DNA of 20,141 nt from Burkholderiales bacterium (GTDB lineage: Bacteria > Pseudomonadota > Gammaproteobacteria > Burkholderiales > Burkholderiaceae_C): assembly GCA_028869035.1 (NCBI GenBank), contig JAGWTL010000014.1, positions 1 through 20,141 on the forward strand. Direction: 5' to 3'. The number at the start of each line of letters is the position of its first letter. Position 1 is the first letter of the stretch. This document shows, piece by piece, positions 1-6,261 of the stretch. The notes below the pieces were generated by a model, which had not been told where the DNA came from, made no database searches, and saw nothing but the letters and a program-made list of their open reading frames with translations. Position numbers and translations under genes: made by a program.

Positions 1-860
1 TCTTCGACAAGCGCAGCAAGTTCGTGCACTACCGGCCGCGCACGGCGATCCTCAACAACCTCGAGCTCGACCACGCCGACATCTTCGAGAACCTGGCCGC
101 CATCGAGCGCCAGTTCCACCACCTCGTGCGCACCGTGCCCGGCCAGGGCCGGCTGGTCGTCAACGCCCGCGAGGAGAGCCTGCAGCGCGTGCTGGCCATG
201 GGCTGCTGGAGCGAGGTGCTGCGCTTCGGCGCACGCAAGGAGGAGCCGGGCGCCCTGCGTGCACGCGGCGAACCGCATGCCTTCGACGTGCTGCGCGGCA
301 GCCTGAAGATCGCGCGCGTCGAATGGGGCCTGCTCGGCGAGCACAACCAGCTCAACGCGCTGGCGGCCATCGCCGCGGCCGAACACGTGGGCGTGTCACC
401 TGCGGTCGCAGCACATGCGCTGGCGGAATTCCAGAACGTCAAGCGACGCATGGAAGTGCGCGGCACGGCGCGCGGCATCACCGTCTACGACGACTTTGCC
501 CACCACCCCACGGCCATCCGTACCACGGTGGACGGCCTGCGCCGCAAGGTCGGCAAGACGGCCCGCATCCTGGCCGTCTTCGAGCCGCGCAGCAACACCA
601 TGAAACTGGGGACCATGAAGGCCCAGCTGCCCTGGAGCCTGGAAGACGCCGACCTGGCCTTCTGCCACAGCGGCGGGCTGGGCTGGGACGCGCGCGAGGC
701 CCTGGCCCCCATGGATGCGCGCGCGCAGGTGGCCGACAGCATCGATGAGCTGGTAAGACTGGTGGTCACCGCGGCCCGCCCGGGCGACCACCTGCTGTGC
801 ATGAGCAACGGCGGCTTCGGTGGCGTGCACCAGAAGCTGCTCGACGCGCTAGCCTCATGA
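1..860 (+). CDS. mpl: UDP-N-acetylmuramate:L-Ala-gamma-D-Glu-meso-DAP ligase, 3' part
   Basis: Only the C-terminal ~285 residues are present; the reading frame is open at the left edge from base 3, and the family is usually about 450-460 residues. Mpl joins the recycled murein tripeptide to UDP-MurNAc in the cytoplasm, returning cell-wall turnover products to peptidoglycan synthesis. The visible part starts with a stretch typical of Mur ligase central domains (FDKRSKFVHYRPRTAILNN, then LELDHADIF). It continues through the GEHNQLNALAAIAAA segment at the central/C-terminal domain junction and the VYDDFAHHPTAI motif, which distinguishes Mpl and MurC-like enzymes, and ends with the SNGGFGGVHQKLLDAL tail typical of Mpl. 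The GTG at base 24 is internal, not a start. The TGA stop lies inside the first ATGAC unit of the hairpin array that follows. Family assignment is secure; the N-terminal ATP-binding part lies outside the window. Confidence 0.93.
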   Translation, partial: FDKRSKFVHYRPRTAILNNLELDHADIFENLAAIERQFHHLVRTVPGQGRLVVNAREESLQRVLAMGCWSEVLRFGARKEEPGALRARGEPHAFDVLRGSLKIARVEWGLLGEHNQLNALAAIAAAEHVGVSPAVAAHALAEFQNVKRRMEVRGTARGITVYDDFAHHPTAIRTTVDGLRRKVGKTARILAVFEPRSNTMKLGTMKAQLPWSLEDADLAFCHSGGLGWDAREALAPMDARAQVADSIDELVRLVVTAARPGDHLLCMSNGGFGGVHQKLLDALAS

Positions 861-988
861 CGCGCTCTGCGAGCGCATGACCTCGCCGCTATGCGGCCTT
901 GATGACGAAATGACTCAAGTCATGCGGGCGTAGCCCGCGTCATCGATGCGCCAAAGGCGCGAGGTCATGCCCGCACAGCGGGCGTCAT
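857..988. repeat. Symmetric array of five mini-hairpins punctuated by ATGAC/GTCAT
   Basis: The whole gap between the convergent genes mpl and aroG is built from short perfect GC stems with three-base loops: GCGCTC/GAGCGC (862-876, loop tgc), GCCGC/GCGGC (885-897, loop tat), GCGGGC/GCCCGC (924-938, loop gta), GCGCC/GGCGC (948-960, loop aaa) and GCCCGC/GCGGGC (969-983, loop aca). The left units are bounded by ATGAC (857-861, 877-881, 902-906) and the right units by GTCAT (939-943, 964-968, 984-988). Orientation flips at the palindrome ATGACT-ca-AGTCAT (910-923). The TGA stops of both genes sit inside the outermost ATGAC words, mpl on + and aroG on -. It may act as a bidirectional 3'-end stabiliser or terminator; no U-run follows any stem, so classic intrinsic termination is not supported. 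Confidence 0.85.
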
Positions 989-2109
989 CCCCGCCGCGCC
1001 TTGACAGCATCCGACAGCACCTGCAAGGAGGTCAGGGAGTCATCCCAGCCCAGGCAGGCGTCGGTGATGCTCTTGCCGTACTCGAGCTTGCCCGCATCGT
1101 CCTTGCCCGGCGTGAACTTCTGCGCGCCGGCGTTGAGGTGGCTCTCGATCATCACGCCGAAAACGCTGCGCGAACCGCCGGCGATCTGGCCGCCGATGTC
1201 ACGCGCCACCTCCAGCTGCTTTTCATGCTGCTTGCTACTGTTGGCGTGGCTGCAGTCCACCATCAGGGTAGCCGGCAACTTGGCCGCCTCCAGCTCCTTG
1301 CAGGACGCCGCCACGCTGGCCGCGTCGTAGTTCGGCGTCTTGCCGCCGCGCAGGATGACGTGGCAGTCCCTGTTGCCGTTGGTCTGCACGATGGCGACCT
1401 TGCCGTTCTTGTGCACCGACAGGAAGTGGTGGCCGCGCGCCGCCGCCTGGATGGCATCGGTGGCGATGCGGATATTGCCGTCGGTGCCGTTCTTGAAGCC
1501 GATCGGTGCGGACAGACCCGAGGCCAGCTCGCGGTGCACCTGGCTTTCGGTCGTGCGCGCGCCGATGGCGCCCCAGGAGATCAGGTCGCCGATGTACTGC
1601 GGCGAGATCACGTCCAGGAACTCGCTGCCGGCCGGCAGGCCCAGGCGGTTGATCTCGATCAGCAGCTGGCGCGCAATGCGCAGGCCCTCGTCGATGCGGT
1701 AGCTCTCGTCGAGGTAGGGGTCATTGATCAGGCCCTTCCAGCCCACGGTGGTGCGCGGCTTCTCGAAGTACACGCGCATCACGATCTCCAGCGTGTCCTT
1801 GTACTTCTCGCGCTCCGTCTTGAGCCGGCGGGCGTATTCCACGGCGGCGGCCGGGTCATGGATGGAACAGGGACCGATGATGACCAGCAGGCGGTCGTCC
1901 TTGCCGGCCATGATGTTGTGGATGGTGTGGCGCGTGTGGGAGATCAGGCTCTCCACAGGGGTGCCGCTGATGGGGAAAAAGCGGATGAGGTGTTCGGGCG
2001 GGGGCAACACGGTGATGTCCTTGATGCGTTGATCGTCGGTGCGGCTGGTCTTGTCACCGGGATGCGCATACCAGGCGTCGGCGCCGGTCGCGGGGGTTTG
2101 GGCAGTCAT
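985..2109 (-). CDS. aroG: 3-deoxy-7-phosphoheptulonate (DAHP) synthase, class I, AroG type
   Basis: 374 residues. The enzyme condenses phosphoenolpyruvate with erythrose 4-phosphate, the first step of the shikimate pathway to Phe, Tyr and Trp, in the cytoplasm. Class I motifs are clear: GPCSIHD (79-85), RVYFEKPRTTVGWKGL (112-127), SWGAIGARTTESQVHRELAS (178-197), GFKNGTDG (204-211), DCSHANSSK (285-293) and the C-terminal KARRG. The N terminus is about 20 residues longer than E. coli AroG. The stretch around 165-211, which in E. coli forms the feedback pocket, looks conserved, so inhibition by an aromatic amino acid is likely; which one cannot be read from sequence. The ATG at 2109 has AGGAG eight bases upstream. 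The gene is preceded on its own strand by a leader peptide and terminator (2151-2300), pointing to transcription attenuation. It stands alone, convergent with mpl. Confidence 0.96.
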   Translation of the reverse strand: MTAQTPATGADAWYAHPGDKTSRTDDQRIKDITVLPPPEHLIRFFPISGTPVESLISHTRHTIHNIMAGKDDRLLVIIGPCSIHDPAAAVEYARRLKTEREKYKDTLEIVMRVYFEKPRTTVGWKGLINDPYLDESYRIDEGLRIARQLLIEINRLGLPAGSEFLDVISPQYIGDLISWGAIGARTTESQVHRELASGLSAPIGFKNGTDGNIRIATDAIQAAARGHHFLSVHKNGKVAIVQTNGNRDCHVILRGGKTPNYDAASVAASCKELEAAKLPATLMVDCSHANSSKQHEKQLEVARDIGGQIAGGSRSVFGVMIESHLNAGAQKFTPGKDDAGKLEYGKSITDACLGWDDSLTSLQVLSDAVKARRG

Positions 2110-2150
2110 CGTGTCACTCCTAACGTTGGTTTTGAATGGGTGTATCGGGC

Positions 2151-2183
2151 AAAAAAAAACCGCCGGCGGGGCCGGCGGTTTTT
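2151..2183 (-). terminator. Intrinsic terminator in the aroG leader (attenuator)
   Basis: In the aroG direction an 8-bp perfect stem CCGCCGGC-ccc-GCCGGCGG (2178 to 2160) is followed by nine U (2159 to 2151), a textbook Rho-independent terminator. It lies 41 bases upstream of the aroG ATG and downstream of the aromatic leader peptide, so it can only act as an attenuator for aroG. The leader-peptide codons 17-20 carry GCCGCCGGCG (2236-2227). The GCCGGCG part of that segment can pair with CGCCGGC (2177-2171) of the terminator's 5' arm, giving a competing 7-bp antiterminator. The element also has five T on the other side (2179-2183), so it could terminate + strand transcription, but no + gene lies upstream. 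Stem and U-run are seen directly; the switch is inferred. Confidence 0.88.
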
Positions 2184-2212
2184 GGAATTCGGGACGTTTC
2201 TACTGGGTACGT

Positions 2213-2284
2213 TCAGAACTCTCTCTCGCCGGCGGCGTGTGAGAACCAAAAATAGCCAAAAAAGTAGGAACGGGTCGAAACCAT
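2213..2284 (-). CDS. aroG leader peptide, 23 residues, rich in Phe/Tyr/Trp
   Basis: A 23-codon ORF (ATG at 2284, TGA ending at 2213) sits between a promoter-like box and the attenuator of aroG. Codons 7-14 read YFFGYFWF, so seven of eight consecutive codons specify aromatic residues and all three aromatic amino acids are represented; another Phe is the last codon. This is the composition expected of a ribosome-stalling leader peptide such as those of trp and phe operons, here sensing the general aromatic pool. Codons 17-20 form the RNA segment able to pair with the 5' arm of the terminator. There is no Shine-Dalgarno sequence; an extended -10 box ends 7 bases before the ATG, so translation may start at the 5' end of the transcript. 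A TTG three codons upstream is a weaker alternative start. It was too short for routine calling. Confidence 0.82.
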   Translation of the reverse strand: MVSTRSYFFGYFWFSHAAGEREF

Positions 2285-2291
2285 GGCATTC

Positions 2292-2300
2292 AATATAACA
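2292..2300 (-). promoter_or_regulatory. Extended -10 promoter of the aroG leader transcript
   Basis: On the minus strand TGT-TATATT (2300 to 2292) fits the extended -10 consensus TGnTATAAT with one mismatch. No good -35 is found at 16-18 bases, which an extended -10 can tolerate. A 7-base discriminator puts the predicted start at the A of the leader-peptide ATG (2284). Position and match are seen directly; promoter activity is inferred. Confidence 0.55.
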
Positions 2301-2348
2301 CAGTCGCAATTCAAAAACGACAGTCCGTGTGAACGGCCTTGTACGGGA

Positions 2349-2438
2349 AACGCCGTGGAACTGGCTTTGCCAGGCCACTGGCGTTGCCCCCTGCAAGGGG
2401 GGTGGCGGAGCGACACGAAGTGCGCGCAGCCTGGGGGT
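2349..2438 (-). repeat. Two-part intergenic repeat downstream of tldD (copy A)
   Basis: Part one is an imperfect long hairpin at 2349-2385: AACGCC-GTGG-aa-CTGGC-ttt-GCCAG-g-CCAC-t-GGCGTT, about 15 bp of stem. Part two is a G/C-run module at 2386-2438: CCCCC-tgcaa-GGGGGG, then GGAGCGACACGAAGTGCGCG, then TGGGGG. The same two-part order recurs downstream of lpxC at 17593-17671, and in both cases the module begins within 4-8 bases of the stop codon of the upstream gene. No U-run follows, so it is not a standard intrinsic terminator. A 3'-end stabiliser or a family-specific terminator is plausible. The remaining bases between this and the aroG promoter hold nothing I recognise. Confidence 0.6.
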
Positions 2439-2445
2439 GTTCCAG

Positions 2446-3906
2446 TTACGCCGTGCCCCCGACCGTCAGGCCGTCGATGCGCAGGGTGGGCTGGCCCACG
2501 CCGACCGGCACGCTCTGGCCTTCCTTGCCGCAGGTGCCCACGCCGCTGTCGAGCTTCATGTCGTTGCCGATCATGGTGACGCGGGTCAGAGCGTCGGGGC
2601 CATTGCCCACCAGGGTGGCGCCCTTGACCGGGTACTGGATCTTGCCCTTCTCGACCCAGTAGGCCTCACTGGCCGAGAACACGAACTTGCCCGAGGTGAT
2701 GTCCACCTGGCCACCGCCGAAGTTGGGCGCGTACAGGCCGCGTTCGATGCTGGCCACGATCTCCTCGGGCGCCCTGTCACCACCCAGCATGTAGGTGTTG
2801 GTCATGCGCGGCATGGGAATGTGGGCGTAACTCTCACGCCGGCCATTGCCGGTGGGACCGGTCTTCATCAGGCGCGCGTTCAGGGAATCCTGGATGTAAC
2901 CCTTGAGGATGCCATCCTCGATCAGCACATTGCGCTGGGTCGGGTTGCCTTCGTCGTCCACGTTGAGCGAACCACGGCGGTCGGCAATGGTGCCGTCGTC
3001 CAGCACGGTCACGCCCTTGGCCGCCACCCGCTGGCCGATGCGCCCGGCAAAGGCGCTGGAGCCCTTGCGGTTGAAGTCCCCCTCCAGGCCATGGCCGATG
3101 GCCTCGTGCAGCAGCACGCCGGGCCAGCCCGGGCCGAGCACCACGGTCATGTCGCCGGCCGGGGCGGGGCGCGAATCGAGGTTGGTCAGCGCCGCGTTGA
3201 CCGCCTCGTTCACGTACTGATGGATCATGGCCTCGTCGAAATAGGCCAGGCCGAAACGGCCGCCCCCGCCCGAAGAACCCATCTCGCGCCGCCCACCCTG
3301 CTCGGCGATCACGGTCACGCTCAGGCGCACCAGGGGGCGCACATCGGCGGCCAGGGTGCCGTCGGCACGGGCCACCAGCACCACGTCGTATTCACCGGCC
3401 AGGCCGGCCATGACCTGCGCCACGCGCGGGTCCTTGGCGCGGGCCAGTTTCTCCACCTTTTCCAGCAGGGCCACCTTGGCCGTGCTGTCCAGGGTGGCGA
3501 TGGGGTCCGTGCCCGGGTAGAGCGAGCGCGAACCGGCGATCTTCTGCGCCGCCGCTTTCACGCGCGCCGACTGGCCGGCGTTGGCGATGGTGCGCACGGT
3601 CCGGGCCGCGTCGAGCAGGGATGTCTCTGAAATGTCATCGGAGTAAGCGAAAGCGGTTTTCTCGCCGCTGACGGCGCGCACGCCCACGCCCTGGTCGATG
3701 GAAAAGGAACCGGTCTTGACGATGCCTTCCTCCAGGCTCCAGCCCTCGCTGCGTGTGTACTGGAAGTAAAGGTCGGCGTCGTCCACCTTGTGCGCGCGGA
3801 TCTCGGACAGGGCGCGCAGCAGGTGCGACTCGTCCAGACCGAAGGGTGTCAGCAGGAGTTCGCGGGCGATCGCCAGACGCTCCAGGGTGGGTTCGCGTGA
3901 AATCAT
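2446..3906 (-). CDS. tldD: Metalloprotease TldD
   Basis: 486 residues, the usual TldD length. With TldE/PmbA it forms the heterodimeric zinc protease that in E. coli matures microcin B17 and degrades the antitoxin CcdA. The zinc motif HEAIGHGLEGDF (HExxxH at 267-272) is present, as are the glycine-rich SSGGGGRFGL (211-220) and the typical C-terminal block (LRIDGLTVGG). The frame is open 52 codons further upstream, but that extension overlaps the dehydrogenase gene and lacks family similarity; MISREPTLERL at 3906 is chosen. No Shine-Dalgarno sequence precedes it; TACAAT ends 6 bases before the ATG. Two GGGCCC palindromes (3907-3912, 3923-3928) flank that box. The pmbA partner is not in the window. 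Confidence 0.96.
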   Translation of the reverse strand: MISREPTLERLAIARELLLTPFGLDESHLLRALSEIRAHKVDDADLYFQYTRSEGWSLEEGIVKTGSFSIDQGVGVRAVSGEKTAFAYSDDISETSLLDAARTVRTIANAGQSARVKAAAQKIAGSRSLYPGTDPIATLDSTAKVALLEKVEKLARAKDPRVAQVMAGLAGEYDVVLVARADGTLAADVRPLVRLSVTVIAEQGGRREMGSSGGGGRFGLAYFDEAMIHQYVNEAVNAALTNLDSRPAPAGDMTVVLGPGWPGVLLHEAIGHGLEGDFNRKGSSAFAGRIGQRVAAKGVTVLDDGTIADRRGSLNVDDEGNPTQRNVLIEDGILKGYIQDSLNARLMKTGPTGNGRRESYAHIPMPRMTNTYMLGGDRAPEEIVASIERGLYAPNFGGGQVDITSGKFVFSASEAYWVEKGKIQYPVKGATLVGNGPDALTRVTMIGNDMKLDSGVGTCGKEGQSVPVGVGQPTLRIDGLTVGGTA

Positions 3907-3912
3907 GGGCCC

Positions 3913-3918
3913 ATTGTA
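3913..3918 (-). promoter_or_regulatory. -10-like box 6 bases before tldD ATG
   Basis: TACAAT (5 of 6 to TATAAT) lies on the coding strand with a 6-base discriminator before the ATG, and there is no Shine-Dalgarno sequence. No convincing -35 is seen. It would give a leaderless tldD mRNA. It is one of five such arrangements in the window. Confidence 0.4.
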
Positions 3919-3949
3919 GGACGGGCCCTTGTCCGTTGCTGCCCAGGGG

Positions 3950-4840
3950 CTAGGTTTGGTCTTCCAGCCAGCGCAGCAGGGCGGCATCGTCCAGATCGGC
4001 CAGACCTGCCGCGCTGGCCCGGGCAAAAACCCCGGCAACGCTGGCACCCAGCGGCCCGGCAAAACCCGCCGCCTGCCCTGCCGCCACGGCCAGGCGCGTG
4101 TCCTTCTCCAGCAGGGTCATGTGGGCGCGCGGCGCATCGTCGCCGGCGATGGCCCGGCGCATGCGGTCCGAGCCGATCCAGCTCTGGCCACTGGACTGCT
4201 CGATCACGTCCAGCGTGCGCCCCAGGTCCAGCCCCATGACGCGCGCCATGGCCAGCACCTCGGCGGCCCCCACCAGGTTGATGCCGGCGGCCAGGTTGTT
4301 GACCAGCTTGGTGCGCGCGCCGTCGCCCACCCGTTCGCTGATGCGGAAGATGCGCGAGGACAGCGCCGCCAGCAGGGCCCCGAAGCGGGCCACGAGTTCC
4401 TCCCGTCCGGCCAGCATCAGGCTCATGCTGCCCTCGCGCGCCCGGGCCGGGCCACCCGACATGGGCGCGTCCAGTACCTCGATGCCATGCCGGGCCAGGC
4501 GCCCGGCCAGGGTTTCGGTGTCTTGAGGGGCAATGGTCGGGCACAGCATCACCATGCTGCCCGGTGGCATGGCCCCGGCCAGGCCCCGAGGACCGAACAG
4601 CACCTGCTCGCACTGCGCGGCGTCGACCACGCAGACCATCACCGCCGCGCAGCCTTGCGCAGCCTGCGCCGGGCTGGCATGGGTCGTGGTGCCAGCGGAA
4701 AGCAGCGCCGCATGTTTCCGGGAATCGATGTCGTGCACCCGCACCGGCCAGCCCTGGGCCAGCAGACGCGCCGCCATGGCGCCGCCCATATTGCCGACGC
4801 CTACCACGGCCACGGGGTAGGGAGCCGGCAGCTGCGTCAC
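3950..4840 (-). CDS. NAD(P)-dependent beta-hydroxyacid dehydrogenase family oxidoreductase
   Basis: 296 residues, full length for the 3-hydroxyisobutyrate / tartronate-semialdehyde / L-threonate dehydrogenase family. The N-terminal Rossmann fold shows VVGVGNMGGAMAARL (glycine motif at 14-19). The substrate signature LDAPMSGGPARAREGSMSLM begins near residue 123, and the catalytic lysine is in KLVNNLAAGINLVGAAE (K178). The end of the second beta strand reads HDID, which favours NAD over NADP, since NADP enzymes usually show NR there; this is inference. The substrate cannot be decided: tartronate semialdehyde, 3-hydroxyisobutyrate and 4-carbon acid sugars all remain possible. The GTG start at 4840 is supported by GGAGG seven bases upstream. 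It follows rodA by 58 bases and precedes tldD by 43 bases on the same strand, but no functional link to either is evident. Confidence 0.9.
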   Translation of the reverse strand: MTQLPAPYPVAVVGVGNMGGAMAARLLAQGWPVRVHDIDSRKHAALLSAGTTTHASPAQAAQGCAAVMVCVVDAAQCEQVLFGPRGLAGAMPPGSMVMLCPTIAPQDTETLAGRLARHGIEVLDAPMSGGPARAREGSMSLMLAGREELVARFGALLAALSSRIFRISERVGDGARTKLVNNLAAGINLVGAAEVLAMARVMGLDLGRTLDVIEQSSGQSWIGSDRMRRAIAGDDAPRAHMTLLEKDTRLAVAAGQAAGFAGPLGASVAGVFARASAAGLADLDDAALLRWLEDQT

Positions 4841-4898
4841 TGAAATACCTCCGTACTGTGCACTGCGGTGCGAGCGCCTGCTGGCGGCCGGGCGGCGC

Positions 4899-6053
4899 TC
4901 ATGACTGGATCAGGCGCTTGGACTTGGCGATGGACATCAGCATGCCCAGCCCCAGGCCCAGGGTCACCATGGCGGTGCCGCCATAGCTGATGAAAGGCAG
5001 GGGGACACCCACCACGGGCAGGATGCCGCTGACCATGCCCATGTTGACGAAGGCGTAGGTGAAGAAGATGGTGGTGATGGCGCCGGCCAGCAGGCGCGCG
5101 AACAGCGTGGGCGCCTCCAGCGCGATGGCCAGGCTGCGCAGCACCAGGAAGAGAAAAGCCCCCAGCAGGATCAGATTGCCCAGCAGGCCGAATTCCTCGG
5201 AGTAGGCGGCAAAGATGAAGTCGGTGGTGCGCTCGGGAATGAACTCCAGGTGGGTCTGTGTGCCCTGCATGAACCCCTTGCCCAGCACGCCGCCCGAGCC
5301 GATGGCGATCATGCCCTGGATGATGTGGAAGCCTTTGCCCAGCGGGTCGCGCCAGGGGTCGAGCAGGGTGCAGATGCGCTGCTGCTGGTAGTCGTGCAGC
5401 AAGGGCCAGCGCACCCCCGAAGCGCACAGATCGGATTCGAAGACGATCAGCAGCAGCACGGCGAGCAGCCCCAGCAACACCGGGGGCACGATCAGTTTCC
5501 AGCTCAGGCCGGCGAAGAAGATCACCGAGATACCGGCGGCCAGCACCAGCAAGGCGGTGCCCAGGTCCGGCTGCTTGACGATCAGGCCGATCGGCACCAG
5601 CAGCAGGATGCCGGCCACCAGGAAGTCCAGCGGCCGCAGCTGGCCCTCGCGCTTCTGGAACCACCAGGCCAGCATCAGCGGCACGGCGATCTTGAGAATC
5701 TCGCTGGGCTGGATCACCACGCCCACGTTGATCCAGCGTTTGGCGCCCTTCTTGGTGATGCCGAAGATCGCCACGGCGATCAGCAGGGTCACGCCCAGCA
5801 CATACAGGGGCACGGCGAAACTCATGAGCCGCTGGGGCGGCACCTGGGCCACGACGAACATGATGGCGCCGGCGATCAGCATATTGCGGCCGTGGTCGAT
5901 GAAACGCGTGCCGTGGTCGTAGCCCGAGGAATACATGGTCAGCAAGCCGACGCCGGCCAGCATGAAGACGACAAAAGCCAGAGGCCCGTCGAAACCCTGA
6001 AACCAGGGCAAAACACGCTGCAGCAAGGTGGGGCGTTCAAAGATGACCGGCAT
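4899..6053 (-). CDS. rodA: Rod-shape determining SEDS glycosyltransferase RodA
   Basis: 384 residues. RodA polymerises lipid II into glycan strands of the lateral wall, working with the transpeptidase PBP2 and MreBCD in the inner membrane. About ten hydrophobic segments are visible. SEDS hallmarks include MYSSGYDHG near the N terminus, GAKRWINVGVVIQPSEILKIAVPL, KQPDLGTALLVLAAG, the large extracellular loop with DPWRDPLGKGFHIIQGMIAIGSGGVLGKG, ERTTDFIFAAYSEEFGLLGNL, and the C-terminal VGVPLPFISYGGTAM. The open frame extends 53 codons further upstream into the MITE-like element and would start with a signal-like run, but family alignment begins at MPVIFERP (6053). An ATG at 6062 is a close alternative. 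No Shine-Dalgarno sequence is seen; GATAAT ends 7 bases before 6053. The gene for PBP2, usually directly upstream, is absent here. Confidence 0.95.
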   Translation of the reverse strand: MPVIFERPTLLQRVLPWFQGFDGPLAFVVFMLAGVGLLTMYSSGYDHGTRFIDHGRNMLIAGAIMFVVAQVPPQRLMSFAVPLYVLGVTLLIAVAIFGITKKGAKRWINVGVVIQPSEILKIAVPLMLAWWFQKREGQLRPLDFLVAGILLLVPIGLIVKQPDLGTALLVLAAGISVIFFAGLSWKLIVPPVLLGLLAVLLLIVFESDLCASGVRWPLLHDYQQQRICTLLDPWRDPLGKGFHIIQGMIAIGSGGVLGKGFMQGTQTHLEFIPERTTDFIFAAYSEEFGLLGNLILLGAFLFLVLRSLAIALEAPTLFARLLAGAITTIFFTYAFVNMGMVSGILPVVGVPLPFISYGGTAMVTLGLGLGMLMSIAKSKRLIQS

Positions 6054-6060
6054 GGCGCGC

Positions 6061-6066
6061 ATTATC
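6061..6066 (-). promoter_or_regulatory. -10-like box 7 bases before rodA ATG
   Basis: GATAAT (5 of 6 to TATAAT) on the coding strand is followed by a 7-base discriminator and the ATG at 6053. No clear -35 or Shine-Dalgarno sequence is present. It supports 6053 over 6062 as start if the mRNA is leaderless. Activity is inferred. Confidence 0.4.
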
Positions 6067-6098
6067 CCGCCATTGAGGGGGAACGGACCGGAGGCCCC

Positions 6099-6261
6099 AG
6101 TACTGCGACCCGGAAGTAGAGAAACAAAATGCAAGCGATGGATTCGTGCGCAGGGCAAGGCGCAAACCACAGCCATGGCCGTAGCCATGGCGAGGATCTG
6201 CAACGCCGCCATGCGTGCGAAGGCGCGCTTTCATGTTTCGATACTACCGGGTCGCGGTACT
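6099..6261. mobile_element. 163-bp MITE-like element with 28-bp imperfect terminal inverted repeats
   Basis: The outer 28 bases (6099-6126 and 6234-6261) are inverted repeats matching at 24 of 28 positions, starting AGTAC(T/C)GCGACCCGG. The interior (about 107 bp) codes for nothing recognisable and contains two GCCATGGC palindromes 4 bases apart. The right end touches the TAG stop of the sensor kinase, and the element fills most of the gap between that gene and rodA. Target duplication is unresolved: TA is present at both ends (6101-6102, 6258-6259), and CCAG/CTAG flank the tips. No transposase is nearby, so movement would need one in trans. A large hairpin with a regulatory role is the alternative reading. 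Confidence 0.65.

Noticed and set aside
2207..2217. GTACGTTCAGA shared by the aroG leader (2207-2217) and the regulator promoter region (8817-8827)
   Set aside because: In a 20-kb sequence dozens of shared 11-mers are expected by chance, and the two sites have different contexts.
946..2298. A 450-codon open frame on the plus strand opposite aroG
   Set aside because: It covers aroG antisense and its attenuator; the composition is that of a complement-strand shadow.
6054..6212. N-terminal extension of RodA with a signal-peptide-like start (MAALQILAMATAMAVV)
   Set aside because: The extension is mostly inside the MITE-like element and RodA homology begins at MPVIFERP; a cleavable signal peptide is not expected in SEDS proteins.
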